Source: Tsukamurella sputi (GTDB lineage: Bacteria > Actinomycetota > Actinomycetes > Mycobacteriales > Mycobacteriaceae). From it: a stretch of 64,000 nt of DNA. Both the position numbers and the translations under genes were made by a program. The DNA is taken from positions 496,001 to 560,000 of the forward strand of contig NZ_VIGV01000003.1 of the NCBI RefSeq assembly GCF_007858445.1, given 5' to 3'. Positions 35,436-43,202 of this stretch are shown piece after piece. Each line of letters opens with the position of its first letter. Position 1 is the first letter of the stretch. The notes below the pieces were generated by a model that did no database searches, was not told the origin of the DNA, and saw nothing but the letters and a program-made list of their open reading frames with translations.

Positions 35436-35463
35436 TTGACGCGAACTACAGAAGTGTTATTTC
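35436..35463 (+). promoter_or_regulatory. Possible promoter for the DUF3263 gene
   Basis: TTGACG at 35436-35441 followed after about 16 bases by TTATTT/TATTTC. This is a locally AT-rich stretch in an otherwise GC-rich gap and lies ~20 bp before the DUF3263 start. The -35 is good, the -10 poor. Confidence 0.4.
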
Positions 35464-35480
35464 GAATGCGAGGGGAACGC

Positions 35481-35807
35481 ATGGAGGGCGCCGGTGCGGC
35501 CGCGCAGAACACGGTCCGAACTGACGCGCAGCCCGTCGACGAGCGCGGCGAGGACGGTCTGACCAGGCGCGAGCACGACATCCTGGCATTCGAGCGCCAG
35601 TGGTGGAAGTACGCCGGCGCGAAGGAGGACGCGATCAAGGAGCTCTTCGGGCTCTCCGCGACCCGCTACTACCAGGTGCTCAACGCGCTGGTCGACACGC
35701 CCGAAGCGCTCGCCGCCGATCCCATGCTCGTCAAGCGTCTCCGCCGCGTCCGGGCGAGCCGGCAGAAGGCTCGCGCCGCCCGCAAGCTCGGCTTCGAGAT
35801 CACGTGA
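35481..35807 (+). CDS. DUF3263-family protein
   Basis: Protein of 108 residues of the actinobacterial DUF3263 family (Rv0430-like as I recall). Core: LTRREHDILAFERQWWKYAGAKEDAIKELFGLSATRYYQVLNALVD, in pieces, a helical unit resembling a winged-helix or sigma-like DNA-binding element; then a basic tail (KRLRRVRASRQKARAARKLG). ATG 35481 chosen because of AGGGGAAC just upstream; ATG 35466 would add five residues. Function not established. It precedes the LytR_C gene by 19 bp. Confidence 0.85.
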   Translation: MEGAGAAAQNTVRTDAQPVDERGEDGLTRREHDILAFERQWWKYAGAKEDAIKELFGLSATRYYQVLNALVDTPEALAADPMLVKRLRRVRASRQKARAARKLGFEIT

Positions 35808-35826
35808 TCCGATACAGTCGGGTGTC

Positions 35827-36291
35827 GTGAGCACTCAGAACACCCGCGCCGTCCCGATCCGGACGATCATCATGATCCTGATCTCGGCCGCGATCATCCT
35901 CGCGGCGATCGGGGTCCACGGGCTCGTGACGCGCAACGACGATCCGCAGGCGGCGCTCAACGCCCAGGAGGCGAAGATCAAGGCCGCGGCCACGCAGACG
36001 GCCCAGCCGGCCGCCGAGAAGCCGACGGCCTGCCTGCTCTCCGTGGCCAAGGCGCCCGTCGCCGATGTGCGCGATCGTCTCACCAAGGCCGGCGTGACCG
36101 TGCAGGGCGACCCCGCGGCCTGGCCGAATCGTCCCGCAGCACCGCGTGCCACCACCGTGTACTTCGACGACGGTGGCGAGGCCGCGGCCAAGACCGTCGC
36201 GGCCGCACTTCCCGGATCCGCCACCGCCCCCCGGCCCGCCGGGCTCGAGGCGTGCGCGGGCGCGGTCGCCGTCGCCGTCGTGAAAAAGTAG
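35827..36291 (+). CDS. LytR C-terminal domain membrane protein (VirR/Rv0431-like)
   Basis: Protein of 154 residues with a short cytoplasmic start, one transmembrane helix at ~12-32 (TIIMILISAAIILAAIGVHGLV) and an external LytR_C-type domain (ACLLSVAKAPVADVRDRLTKAGVTV ... TTVYFDDGGEAAAKTVAAALPG). In M. tuberculosis the ortholog at this position, VirR, modulates vesicle release and cell-wall remodelling; that role is inferred by synteny. GTG start at 35827. Confidence 0.87.
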   Translation: MSTQNTRAVPIRTIIMILISAAIILAAIGVHGLVTRNDDPQAALNAQEAKIKAAATQTAQPAAEKPTACLLSVAKAPVADVRDRLTKAGVTVQGDPAAWPNRPAAPRATTVYFDDGGEAAAKTVAAALPGSATAPRPAGLEACAGAVAVAVVKK

Positions 36292-36342
36292 CCGGCGACG
36301 GGCGCACCGGGGACCTGTCCCTCGCCGCGCAGGCGGCCCCGA

Positions 36343-36348
36343 TATGAT
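36343..36348 (+). promoter_or_regulatory. Possible -10 box of sodC
   Basis: TATGAT lies in the 118-bp gap upstream of sodC, about 60 bp before the start. It is a good fit to the extended actinobacterial TANNNT -10; a clear -35 is not apparent. Confidence 0.4.
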
Positions 36349-36409
36349 TTCGGGCAACACCAGCCCCAGGGCGGCCCAGCCCAGGTAGCCGTTCCATAAG
36401 GAGTCATCG

Positions 36410-37144
36410 ATGACGAAGCGTCAGTTCCTCGCCCCGATCGCGATCCTTCCGGTGGCGGCGCTCGCCCTGACCGGCTGTACGCCCGACGAGCCGCGGGCCG
36501 ACAGCCCCGGCACGACGCCCGCCGTTGTCACCGGTGCGACGGTGCCCGCCCAGGGCCCCGTCCGCAGCCTGGAGCCCAAGCCGCACGGCGAGGGCGAGAA
36601 GGCGGCTGAGAGCGCACCGTCGGCCGGCGGTGCCGAGGCCTCGCTCGTCAAGCCCGACGGCAGCAGCGCCGGTAAGGCCACTTTCTCCGAGAAGGACGGT
36701 GTCGTGGTGATCGACGTGCGCGTCACGGGCCTGACCGCCGGCTTCCACGGCATGCACATCCACGAGGTGGGCAAGTGCGAGCCGAACTCGGTCGCCAAGA
36801 ACGGCGCGCCCGGCTCCGCCACCAACTTCGGCTCCGCGGGCGGCCACTGGCAGAAGTCCGGCGCCACCGGCCACCCGATGACCGGTGACCTCGTCTCGAT
36901 CTACGTCAACGCCAACGGCACGGGCCAGACGGTGACCAGCACCGGCGCCTTCAGCCTGTCGGACATCAAGAAGAACGCCGACGGCAACGCTCTCATGATC
37001 CACGCGGGCCCGGACAACTTCGGCAACATCCCGTCGGCGCGCTACGCCAACATCGTTCCGGGCCAGCCCGTGCCGGACGAGACCACCCTCAACACCGGCG
37101 ACGCCGGCGGGCGCATCGCCTGCGGCGTGATCAAGGTCGGTTAA
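36410..37144 (+). CDS. sodC: Cu/Zn superoxide dismutase lipoprotein
   Basis: Detoxifies superoxide outside the membrane. The 244-residue precursor has a signal peptide with lipobox ALTGC (Cys23). A Pro/Ser-rich spacer follows and then the SodC domain. It shows GMHIHEVGKCE (copper histidines plus disulfide Cys), AGGHWQKSGATGHPMTGDL (bridging and zinc His/Asp), MIHAGPDN (copper histidine) and the terminal RIACGVI (second disulfide Cys). AAGGAG at 36398 is a good ribosome site. The stop TAA overlaps by one base with the likely ATC start of the ligase gene behind it. Confidence 0.95.
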   Translation: MTKRQFLAPIAILPVAALALTGCTPDEPRADSPGTTPAVVTGATVPAQGPVRSLEPKPHGEGEKAAESAPSAGGAEASLVKPDGSSAGKATFSEKDGVVVIDVRVTGLTAGFHGMHIHEVGKCEPNSVAKNGAPGSATNFGSAGGHWQKSGATGHPMTGDLVSIYVNANGTGQTVTSTGAFSLSDIKKNADGNALMIHAGPDNFGNIPSARYANIVPGQPVPDETTLNTGDAGGRIACGVIKVG

Positions 37145-38283
37145 TCATCGAGCCCGTCGCCTTCGAGGCGTCGCCGCGGCCGACGATCGGCGTCGAGTGG
37201 GAGTTCGCACTCGTCGATCGGGAGACCGCGGACCTGGTCAGTAGAGCCGGGGAGCTGTTCGACGGTATCCGTGCCTCGCGGCCGGACATCGCGCCGCAGG
37301 TGCATTCGGAGATGCTGCGCAACACCGTCGAGGTGGTGACGGGTGTGTGCGAGAACACGGCCGGGGCGATGGCGGATCTGGCCGCGATCATCGGTGCGGT
37401 GCGCGAGACCTCGGACCGCATGGGCGTGGAGCTCTTCGGCGCGGGCACTCATCCGTTCGCGCAGTGGAACGCGCAGCAGCTCACGGAGAATCCGCGGTAC
37501 GACGAGCTGATCGCCCGCACCCAGTGGTGGGGTCGCCAGATGCTCATCTGGGGCGTGCACGTGCACGTGGGCGTGAACCACCGAGACAAGGTGCTGCCGA
37601 TCATCTCGGCGCTGCTCAACCACTACCCGCACCTGTTGGCGCTCTCCGCCAGCTCGCCGATGTGGGGCGGCCACGACACCGGCTACGCCAGTACCCGGGC
37701 GATGATGTTCCAGCAGCTGCCCACGGCGGGCCTGCCCTTCCAGTTCGAGCGGTGGAGCGAGTTCGAGCGCTTCGTGCACGACCAGAAGACCACCGGGATC
37801 ATCGACCACCTCAACGAGATCCGCTGGGACATCCGTCCGGCGTGCCATCTCGGCACCATCGAGGTGCGGATCTGTGACGGCATGTCGAGCTTCGCGGAAC
37901 TCGAGGCGATCGTCGCGCTGATCCACTGCCTGGTGGTCTGGCTGGACTCCCGCCTCGATGCGGGGGAGAGCCTGCCCACGTTGCCGCCCTGGCACGTTCA
38001 GGAGAACAAGTGGCGCGCCGCCCGCTACGGCCTCGACGCCATCATCATCCAGGACGCCGACAACAACGAGAGGCTCGTCACCGACGACCTCGCGGACCTG
38101 CTCGAGCAGCTGGCCCCCATCGCGGAGCGACTCGGCTGCACGCGGGAGCTGGCCGCCGTCGCCGACATCCCGCGCCGGGGAGCCTCCTACCAGCGCCAAC
38201 GGTCCGTCGCGGGTGGCGTGTGCAGCACCGACGCCTACCGCGACGTCGTGCGGTCGGTGACGGGTGAACTGATCCTCCCGTAG
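37144..38283 (+). CDS. Carboxylate-amine ligase, YbdK/GCS2 family, with apparent non-canonical ATC start
   Basis: Glutamate-cysteine-ligase-like ATP-dependent enzyme (YbdK type, Rv0433-like). The conserved N-terminal motif PTIGVEWEFALVD at residues 13-25 is essential in the family, yet no in-frame ATG, GTG or TTG exists upstream of it. The first canonical codon, GTG 37300, would delete it. The best start is ATC 37144, in TAATC overlapping the sodC stop, seven bases after an AAGG ribosome site. Other family blocks: MLRNTVEVVTGVCE, GTHPFAQW, WGRQMLIWGVHVHVGV, SSPMWGGHDTGYASTRAMMFQQLPT, EIRWDIRPACHLGTIEVRICDG, WHVQENKWRAARYG. Length 379 from ATC. Role possibly in thiol metabolism, not proven. 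Confidence 0.88.
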   Translation: MIEPVAFEASPRPTIGVEWEFALVDRETADLVSRAGELFDGIRASRPDIAPQVHSEMLRNTVEVVTGVCENTAGAMADLAAIIGAVRETSDRMGVELFGAGTHPFAQWNAQQLTENPRYDELIARTQWWGRQMLIWGVHVHVGVNHRDKVLPIISALLNHYPHLLALSASSPMWGGHDTGYASTRAMMFQQLPTAGLPFQFERWSEFERFVHDQKTTGIIDHLNEIRWDIRPACHLGTIEVRICDGMSSFAELEAIVALIHCLVVWLDSRLDAGESLPTLPPWHVQENKWRAARYGLDAIIIQDADNNERLVTDDLADLLEQLAPIAERLGCTRELAAVADIPRRGASYQRQRSVAGGVCSTDAYRDVVRSVTGELILP

Positions 38284-38321
38284 CCCTCCGCGTCCCGGAC
38301 GCATAGACGCATGCGGCTTTG

Positions 38322-38344
38322 TTAACGAAAATCATTGTCGTTAA
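38322..38344. promoter_or_regulatory. Fur/Zur-type palindromic operator before the metal-transport operon
   Basis: A 23-bp near-perfect palindrome: arm TTAACGA (38322-38328), centre AAATCATTG, arm TCGTTAA (38338-38344). Only one symmetric pair in the centre mismatches. It contains GAAAATCATTGTC, close to Fur-superfamily boxes and to the mycobacterial Zur box GAAAATGATTTTC as I remember it. It is A/T-rich in a 70% GC background and ends nine bases before the GTG of the permease gene, so bound repressor would block transcription or initiation. Whether the regulator is Zur, Fur or another family member is undecided. Confidence 0.75.
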
Positions 38345-38353
38345 TGTTGCCGC

Positions 38354-39421
38354 GTGCTCATCACCCCGCCCGGCCGTCGTGCCTGCGCCCGTCCCGTGCT
38401 GTTGGCCGCCGCCCTCGCCGCGGCCCTGTTCGGGTCGATGGCGATCGCGGTCTCGCAGGGTGCTGCGACGGTGCCGCTCGACGACGCCCGCCGCCTCCTC
38501 TGGGCCGCGGTGAGCGGCGGAACGGTGGCCCGCGAGGACTACTCGACCTACTCCATCCTGTGGGACCTGCGCGTTCCCCGCGTGCTGCTCGCCGCGCTCG
38601 TGGGAGCCGGCCTCGCGCTCGCCGGTGTCGCCTGTCAGGCCCTCGTCCGCAATCCGCTCGCCGATCCGTTCATCCTCGGCATCTCCAGCGGCGCCTCCGT
38701 CGGGGCGAGCTTCGTTGTCACCACGGGTGTCGTCGCCGGGCTCGGCGTCGCCGGGACCGCGGGTGCCGCGTTCGTCACCGCGGTCCTCGCCTCCGTGCTG
38801 GTGTACCTGCTGAGCCGGACGTCCGACGGTGCTCTCAGTCCGGTCCGGCTGGTGCTCACGGGCGTGGTGCTCGCCTTCGCCTTCCAGGGCCTCGCGGGCG
38901 CGATCGTCTTCTTCGACCCGGTCGGAGATGCCGCGCGGTCTGTGATGTTCTGGCTCCTCGGCGGATTGGGCGGTGCGCAGTGGTCGGTACTACCGCTCGT
39001 CGCGGTGACCGTGGCGGTCTGCGGCGTGCTCACCGCGCGCCTCGCGGGCGTACTGGACGTGCTGTCCCAGGGCGACGAGGCCGCGGCCGCGCTCGGGCTG
39101 GACCCGCATCGCGCCCGTCGAGCGCTGTTCCTCGTCATCGTCGTGATGACCTCGGTCCTCGTCGCGGTCGCGGGCACGGTCGGGTTCGTCGGGCTCGTGG
39201 TCCCGCACGCCGTGCGCATGATCGTCGGACCGGCGCACCGCCGCGTGCTGGTGCTGGCACCGCTCGTCGGTGCGCTGCTCCTCGTCTGGGTCGATCTCCT
39301 GAGCCGCCTGGTGGTGGCCCCCCGCGAGCTGCCGCTCGGGATCGTCACGGCATTGGTCGGCGTGCCCGTCTTCATCGTGCTGCTCCGGCGTCGCGGCGGC
39401 CTACTGGGAGGTGCGGCATGA
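38354..39421 (+). CDS. FecCD-family ABC importer permease (metallophore operon)
   Basis: Class III metal-chelate importer permease of 355 residues with about ten helices. Motifs: LRVPRVLLAALVGAGLALAGVACQALVRNPLADPFILG and coupling loop GTVGFVGLVVPHAVRMIVGP. It is the only permease in this operon, so it should work as a homodimer, unlike the 7.3-9.5 kb system. GTG 38354 lies directly behind the Fur/Zur-type operator. TGA overlaps the ATPase ATG (ATGA). First gene of the seven-gene set to 45123. Confidence 0.92.
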   Translation: MLITPPGRRACARPVLLAAALAAALFGSMAIAVSQGAATVPLDDARRLLWAAVSGGTVAREDYSTYSILWDLRVPRVLLAALVGAGLALAGVACQALVRNPLADPFILGISSGASVGASFVVTTGVVAGLGVAGTAGAAFVTAVLASVLVYLLSRTSDGALSPVRLVLTGVVLAFAFQGLAGAIVFFDPVGDAARSVMFWLLGGLGGAQWSVLPLVAVTVAVCGVLTARLAGVLDVLSQGDEAAAALGLDPHRARRALFLVIVVMTSVLVAVAGTVGFVGLVVPHAVRMIVGPAHRRVLVLAPLVGALLLVWVDLLSRLVVAPRELPLGIVTALVGVPVFIVLLRRRGGLLGGAA

Positions 39422-40167
39422 GGGTGGAACTGGATTCGGTCACCGTCGAGCTCGCCGGCCGCCGCATCCTCGACGGCGTGACGCTCGACATCGAGCCGGG
39501 GTCGCACGTCGGCCTCATCGGCCCGAACGGCAGTGGGAAGTCGACGCTGCTGCGCTGCCTCTACCGGGCGATCGCGCCCACCACCGGGGCCGTGCGCGTC
39601 GGGGGCGACGACCTCGTCGGGCTCCGGCGGCGCGACGGTGCCCGACGGGTCGCCGCGGTCACCCAGAGCGACTCCGGCCACCTGGGATTCACCGCAGAGG
39701 AGACGGTGATGCTGGGCCGGTTCGCCCACGGCGATGCCGGGAGTGACGAGGCGGCCCGCGCCTGTACGGCGGCGCTCGACGCGGTCGGCGCAGCGCACCT
39801 CCGCCGGCGCAGCGTCCTCGGGCTCTCGGGCGGTGAGCGGCAACGGATCCTCATCGCCCGTGCCCTCGCACAGGACACCCCGGTCCTCCTGCTCGACGAG
39901 CCCCTCAACCACCTCGACGTGCGCCACCAGCTGGATCTGCTGCGCCTCCTGCGGGCCACCACCAAGACGACCGTCACCGCCATTCACGACATCGACCTCG
40001 CCGCGCAGAGCTGTGATCGCCTGGTGCTGCTGGACGCCGGCCGGATCGTCGCCACCGGAACCCCGGCGGACGTCCTGACGCCGGACCGCATCGCGGGCGT
40101 CTACGGCGTTCGTCCCACCGTCGCGACGGCGGGCAGCGGCCCGCCGCGCATCCGCTTCGAACTGTAG
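39418..40167 (+). CDS. ABC importer ATP-binding protein (metallophore operon)
   Basis: ATPase of 249 residues: Walker A GPNGSGKST, Q-loop in VTQSDSG, signature LSGGERQR, Walker B VLLLDEPLNHLDV, switch histidine AIHDIDLA. FhuC/BtuD-like in length and sequence. ATG overlaps the permease stop; the binding lipoprotein starts 28 bp after its TAG. Together with its neighbours it would import a metal chelate or cobalamin-like ligand. Confidence 0.94.
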   Translation: MRVELDSVTVELAGRRILDGVTLDIEPGSHVGLIGPNGSGKSTLLRCLYRAIAPTTGAVRVGGDDLVGLRRRDGARRVAAVTQSDSGHLGFTAEETVMLGRFAHGDAGSDEAARACTAALDAVGAAHLRRRSVLGLSGGERQRILIARALAQDTPVLLLDEPLNHLDVRHQLDLLRLLRATTKTTVTAIHDIDLAAQSCDRLVLLDAGRIVATGTPADVLTPDRIAGVYGVRPTVATAGSGPPRIRFEL

Positions 40168-40195
40168 AACCCGACCGATCGAGAGGATCGAGAAG

Positions 40196-41197
40196 ATGCA
40201 CCCCCGTTCCCTGCTCGCCGCCGCCGTGGCGGTGGGCGCCGTGCTGAGCGGCACCGCCTGCGGTGCGCGCCCCGCCGACACCGCCTCGGACGTCATCGAC
40301 GTCACCAACTGCGGTGTGCGCCAGCAGTACCGGTCACCGACCGCGGCTGTTCCCTACGACGTCTCGGCGATCGAGAAGATGTTCTCCCTGGGGCTCACCG
40401 ACCGCATCAAGGGCATCGTGCTCCCGAAGACGGTGCACGGCGTCATCGCGAAGTCCCCCTACCGCGACGAGTACGCCAAGGTCCCGATCCTCAGCGACGG
40501 AGTGCTCGCGCAGGAACCCCTCGTCGCCGCGAAGGCCGACTGGGTCTTCGCCGGCTGGCAGGCCGGCTTCAGCCCCGCCCGCGGAGTGACGCCGGAATCG
40601 TTGGGAAAGCTGCGGATCGACAGCTACATGCAGGAGGAGACCTGCTACAACTACGGCGACAAGCCGGTCGCACGCGCGGCGAACCCGATGGAGGACACCT
40701 ACACCGACCTCACCAACCTCGGCGCGATCTTCCGCGTGCAGGACCGCGCGACGACGCTGGTCGACGGGCTCCGGGCACGGGAGCGCAGCCTGCAGGAGCG
40801 CGCCGACCGGAAGACGGTGAAGCCCTCGGTGTTCGTCTACGACTCGGGAACCGCCGAGCCGTACACCGCCGGGCGTCGCGCCGCGGCCGACCGGGTCGTC
40901 TCCCTTTCCGGCGGCCGCTCCGTGACCCACGATGTGGACGGGCGGTGGACCACCGTCGGCTGGGAATCCGTCGTGCAGGCGCAACCCGAGGTGATCGTCA
41001 TCGTCGACTACGACAAGCAGCCCGCGCAACAGAAGATCGACTACCTGCGACGGTCGTCACCGATCAAGGACTCGCCCGCCGTGCGGGAGAACCGCATCCG
41101 GGTCGTCGACTACGCGGAGCTCGTGGCGGGGCCGCGGAACCTCGATGCCGCCCAGGCGCTGGCGGAGTACCTCGAGCAGAGCGGGACGGCCCGATGA
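40196..41197 (+). CDS. Metal-chelate ABC substrate-binding lipoprotein
   Basis: Extracytoplasmic binding subunit, 333 residues, TroA/BtuF-like two-lobe protein. The signal peptide ends SGTAC (Cys22), a slightly atypical lipobox with Gly at -3. Blocks: SAIEKMFSLGLTDRIKGIV, VLAQEPLVAAKADWVFAGWQ, GAIFRVQDRATTLVDGLRARER, KPSVFVYDSGTAEPYTAG, WESVVQAQPEVIVIVDYD. Ribosome site GAGAGGATCGAGAAG upstream. Its stop overlaps the ATG of the DUF364 gene, which ties import to the enzymes that follow. Different in sequence from the binding protein at 6311-7237. Confidence 0.9.
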   Translation: MHPRSLLAAAVAVGAVLSGTACGARPADTASDVIDVTNCGVRQQYRSPTAAVPYDVSAIEKMFSLGLTDRIKGIVLPKTVHGVIAKSPYRDEYAKVPILSDGVLAQEPLVAAKADWVFAGWQAGFSPARGVTPESLGKLRIDSYMQEETCYNYGDKPVARAANPMEDTYTDLTNLGAIFRVQDRATTLVDGLRARERSLQERADRKTVKPSVFVYDSGTAEPYTAGRRAAADRVVSLSGGRSVTHDVDGRWTTVGWESVVQAQPEVIVIVDYDKQPAQQKIDYLRRSSPIKDSPAVRENRIRVVDYAELVAGPRNLDAAQALAEYLEQSGTAR

Positions 41198-42000
41198 GCG
41201 CACCCGGCACTGCACCCGAATCCGTTTCCGACGTGCTGGATCTCGCCCGTGAGGTCGCCGATGACGAGGTGGCCCGCAGCGTCTTCTTCGTCGCGCACGG
41301 CACCCGCCTCGCGGGAAGCGCGCAGCGGTACCGCAACCGCTACGTCCTTGTTCGCGTCGGGGACTCCTTCGGCGCGTGCGCCTTCGAGGACGGCGAGCTG
41401 GACCCCGGCGTGGCCGACCTGTCCGGCGAGCCGCTCGCGGCACTGCTCGATCACGCCGCGCAGCCGCTGCGGATCGCCGCCGCCGACGCCGCGCTCGGTG
41501 CCGCCGCACCGCACCGCGACGATCCGCGCGCGGAACTGCGGACCCTGCCGACCGGTACCCCCGACATCCGCGCGGTGGCGCGCGACGCGGCCGTGGCGGA
41601 GCTGCTCACGGTCGCTCCGGGCGCGCGGGTCGGCCTGATCGGCGTGGTCAATCCGCTGGTGGCCGCGATCCGGGAACGAGGCGGGGAGCCGCTGCTCGCC
41701 GACCGGAATCTCGAGCGCACCCAGTGGGGCGACCCCGTCGCCGACGATCATCGCGACGTCGTCGCGCGGGCGGACGTCGTGCTCGCGACCGGGATGACGC
41801 TCGGCAACGGCAGCTTCGACGAGATCGTGGCGGCCTGCCGGGAGCGAGGCGTGCCGCTGGCGGTGTACGCGCAGAGCGGCGCCGCGGTCGCCCGCGCCTT
41901 CCTCGGCGCCGGCCTCACGGCCCTCTCCGCCGAGCACTTCCCGTTCTCGCAGTTCTCGGCCGACGCCTCGCCGATGTACCTGTACCGGGGGCACGCGTGA
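41194..42000 (+). CDS. DUF364 (putative heavy-metal chelation/Rossmann-like) protein
   Basis: Cytosolic protein of 268 residues. The N-terminal ~110 residues (ARSVFFVAHGTRLAG ... VRVGDSFGACAFEDGEL ... PLAALLDHA) look like the DUF4213 domain. The C-terminal half is a Rossmann-like DUF364 domain with GARVGLIGVVNPLVAAIRERGGEPLLADRN, ARADVVLATGMTLGNGSFDEIVAACRERGVPLAVYAQSG and a final PFSQFSADASPMYLY. DUF364 proteins are thought to bind metals, but no activity is established. Start and stop both overlap neighbours (ATGA, GTGA), so it is an integral operon member. It might insert, release or reduce the metal from the imported chelate. Confidence 0.78.
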   Translation: MSAPGTAPESVSDVLDLAREVADDEVARSVFFVAHGTRLAGSAQRYRNRYVLVRVGDSFGACAFEDGELDPGVADLSGEPLAALLDHAAQPLRIAAADAALGAAAPHRDDPRAELRTLPTGTPDIRAVARDAAVAELLTVAPGARVGLIGVVNPLVAAIRERGGEPLLADRNLERTQWGDPVADDHRDVVARADVVLATGMTLGNGSFDEIVAACRERGVPLAVYAQSGAAVARAFLGAGLTALSAEHFPFSQFSADASPMYLYRGHA

Positions 42001-43202
42001 GTGCGCCACAGGAACGGCCGCTGCCCGACCGGGTCCTCGTGCGCGCGGTGTGGCCGTTGCTCGCCGCCGCCGCGCTCGGCCTGGTGCCGTTCACCGTCAT
42101 GGCGAACTTCCTCGTCGCCATCGCCGCCGATGCGCACGCGGGCGTCGACCTGATCGGGAGTCTCCGCGGCCTCGGCGGTGTGGCGGCGCTCCTCGTCGGG
42201 GTGGCCGCGGCACCGCTCCTCGACCGGCTTTCGCGATCGGCGGTGGCTGCGCTGGCACTGACCGTCCTCGCCGTGGGCTGCGGACTGTCGTTGCTGGGCA
42301 GCACGACGGCGTGGATCGCCTTCTGCCTGCTGATCGGCGCGGGAACGGCGGTCCTCAACCCCGCGCTCTCGGCGATGGCCGCCGACCGGTTCGACGCCCC
42401 CGCGGCGTCCGCGCGGGCCGCGACGCTGGTCTCCTCGACCATGACCCTCACGGCGGTCCTCGCGGCGCCCGTGCTGGCGGTGCCGGCGGTGCTGTGGGGG
42501 TGGCGCGCCGACATGGCGGCGACCGCCGTCGTGCTGCTCCTCGTCGCGGTCCTGATCGCGCAGCGCAGCGATCCGAGCGGCGGCGACACCCGACTGAGCT
42601 ATCTGGACGCCTTCCGCACCGTCCGGTCGATCCCCGGCGCGACGGACGTCCTGGCGATCTCGCTGCTGCGCACGCTGGCCTTCATGGGCTCGCTCGCCTA
42701 CATCGCCGCGGCCTTCGGCGAGCGCTTCGGCATCGGCACGGGCTGGTTCTCCCTGGTCTGGGCCACGTCGGGCCTGGCCTTCTTCCTCGGGAACTTCCTC
42801 GGCGGCAGGGTGATGCAGGACCGCGGCACGGATCGGCTGTTCCGCACGGCGGGGATCGCCATCGCGGTCGCCGCGATCGCGATGATCGCGCTCTACACCG
42901 TCCCGCACATCGCGGTGGCGTGGCCGATGGTGGCCGTCGTTTCGGCGGCACACGCCGTCATCGCCGCCGCCGTGACGACGACACTCGTGCGCGGGGCCGG
43001 GCCGGTGCGCGGCACCGTCCTCTCGCTCAACGGCGCGGCCCAGAGCGTCGGCGTCTTCGCCGGGGCCACGCTGGGCGGGGCCGCGCTCGCGGCCGGCGGG
43101 TGGACCGCCGTGGGGCTCGTGCTCGGTGGCGCCACCGCCCTCGCGGCGGTCTTCGCCCTGCGGGCCTCCGTCCGGTTGCGCGCCGGGGAGCCGGTCACAT
43201 GA
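41997..43202 (+). CDS. MFS exporter (metallophore operon)
   Basis: Twelve-helix major facilitator of 401 residues, drug/siderophore-exporter type. It lacks sugar-porter motifs. Seen: WPLLAAAALGLVPFTVMANFLVAIA (TM1), GSLRGLGGVAALLVG, a motif A-like region in the PLLDRLSRSAVAAL loop, and a second-half loop GGRVMQDRGTDRLFRTAG. GTG 41997 overlaps the DUF364 stop, and its own stop overlaps the kinase start. An exporter within an importer operon suggests secretion of a product that the importer brings back. Confidence 0.86.
   Translation: MSAPQERPLPDRVLVRAVWPLLAAAALGLVPFTVMANFLVAIAADAHAGVDLIGSLRGLGGVAALLVGVAAAPLLDRLSRSAVAALALTVLAVGCGLSLLGSTTAWIAFCLLIGAGTAVLNPALSAMAADRFDAPAASARAATLVSSTMTLTAVLAAPVLAVPAVLWGWRADMAATAVVLLLVAVLIAQRSDPSGGDTRLSYLDAFRTVRSIPGATDVLAISLLRTLAFMGSLAYIAAAFGERFGIGTGWFSLVWATSGLAFFLGNFLGGRVMQDRGTDRLFRTAGIAIAVAAIAMIALYTVPHIAVAWPMVAVVSAAHAVIAAAVTTTLVRGAGPVRGTVLSLNGAAQSVGVFAGATLGGAALAAGGWTAVGLVLGGATALAAVFALRASVRLRAGEPVT

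Noticed and set aside
37300-38283. Starting the YbdK-like gene at GTG 37300
   Set aside because: Would remove GVEWE and the first strand of the active site, present in the frame upstream without a stop.
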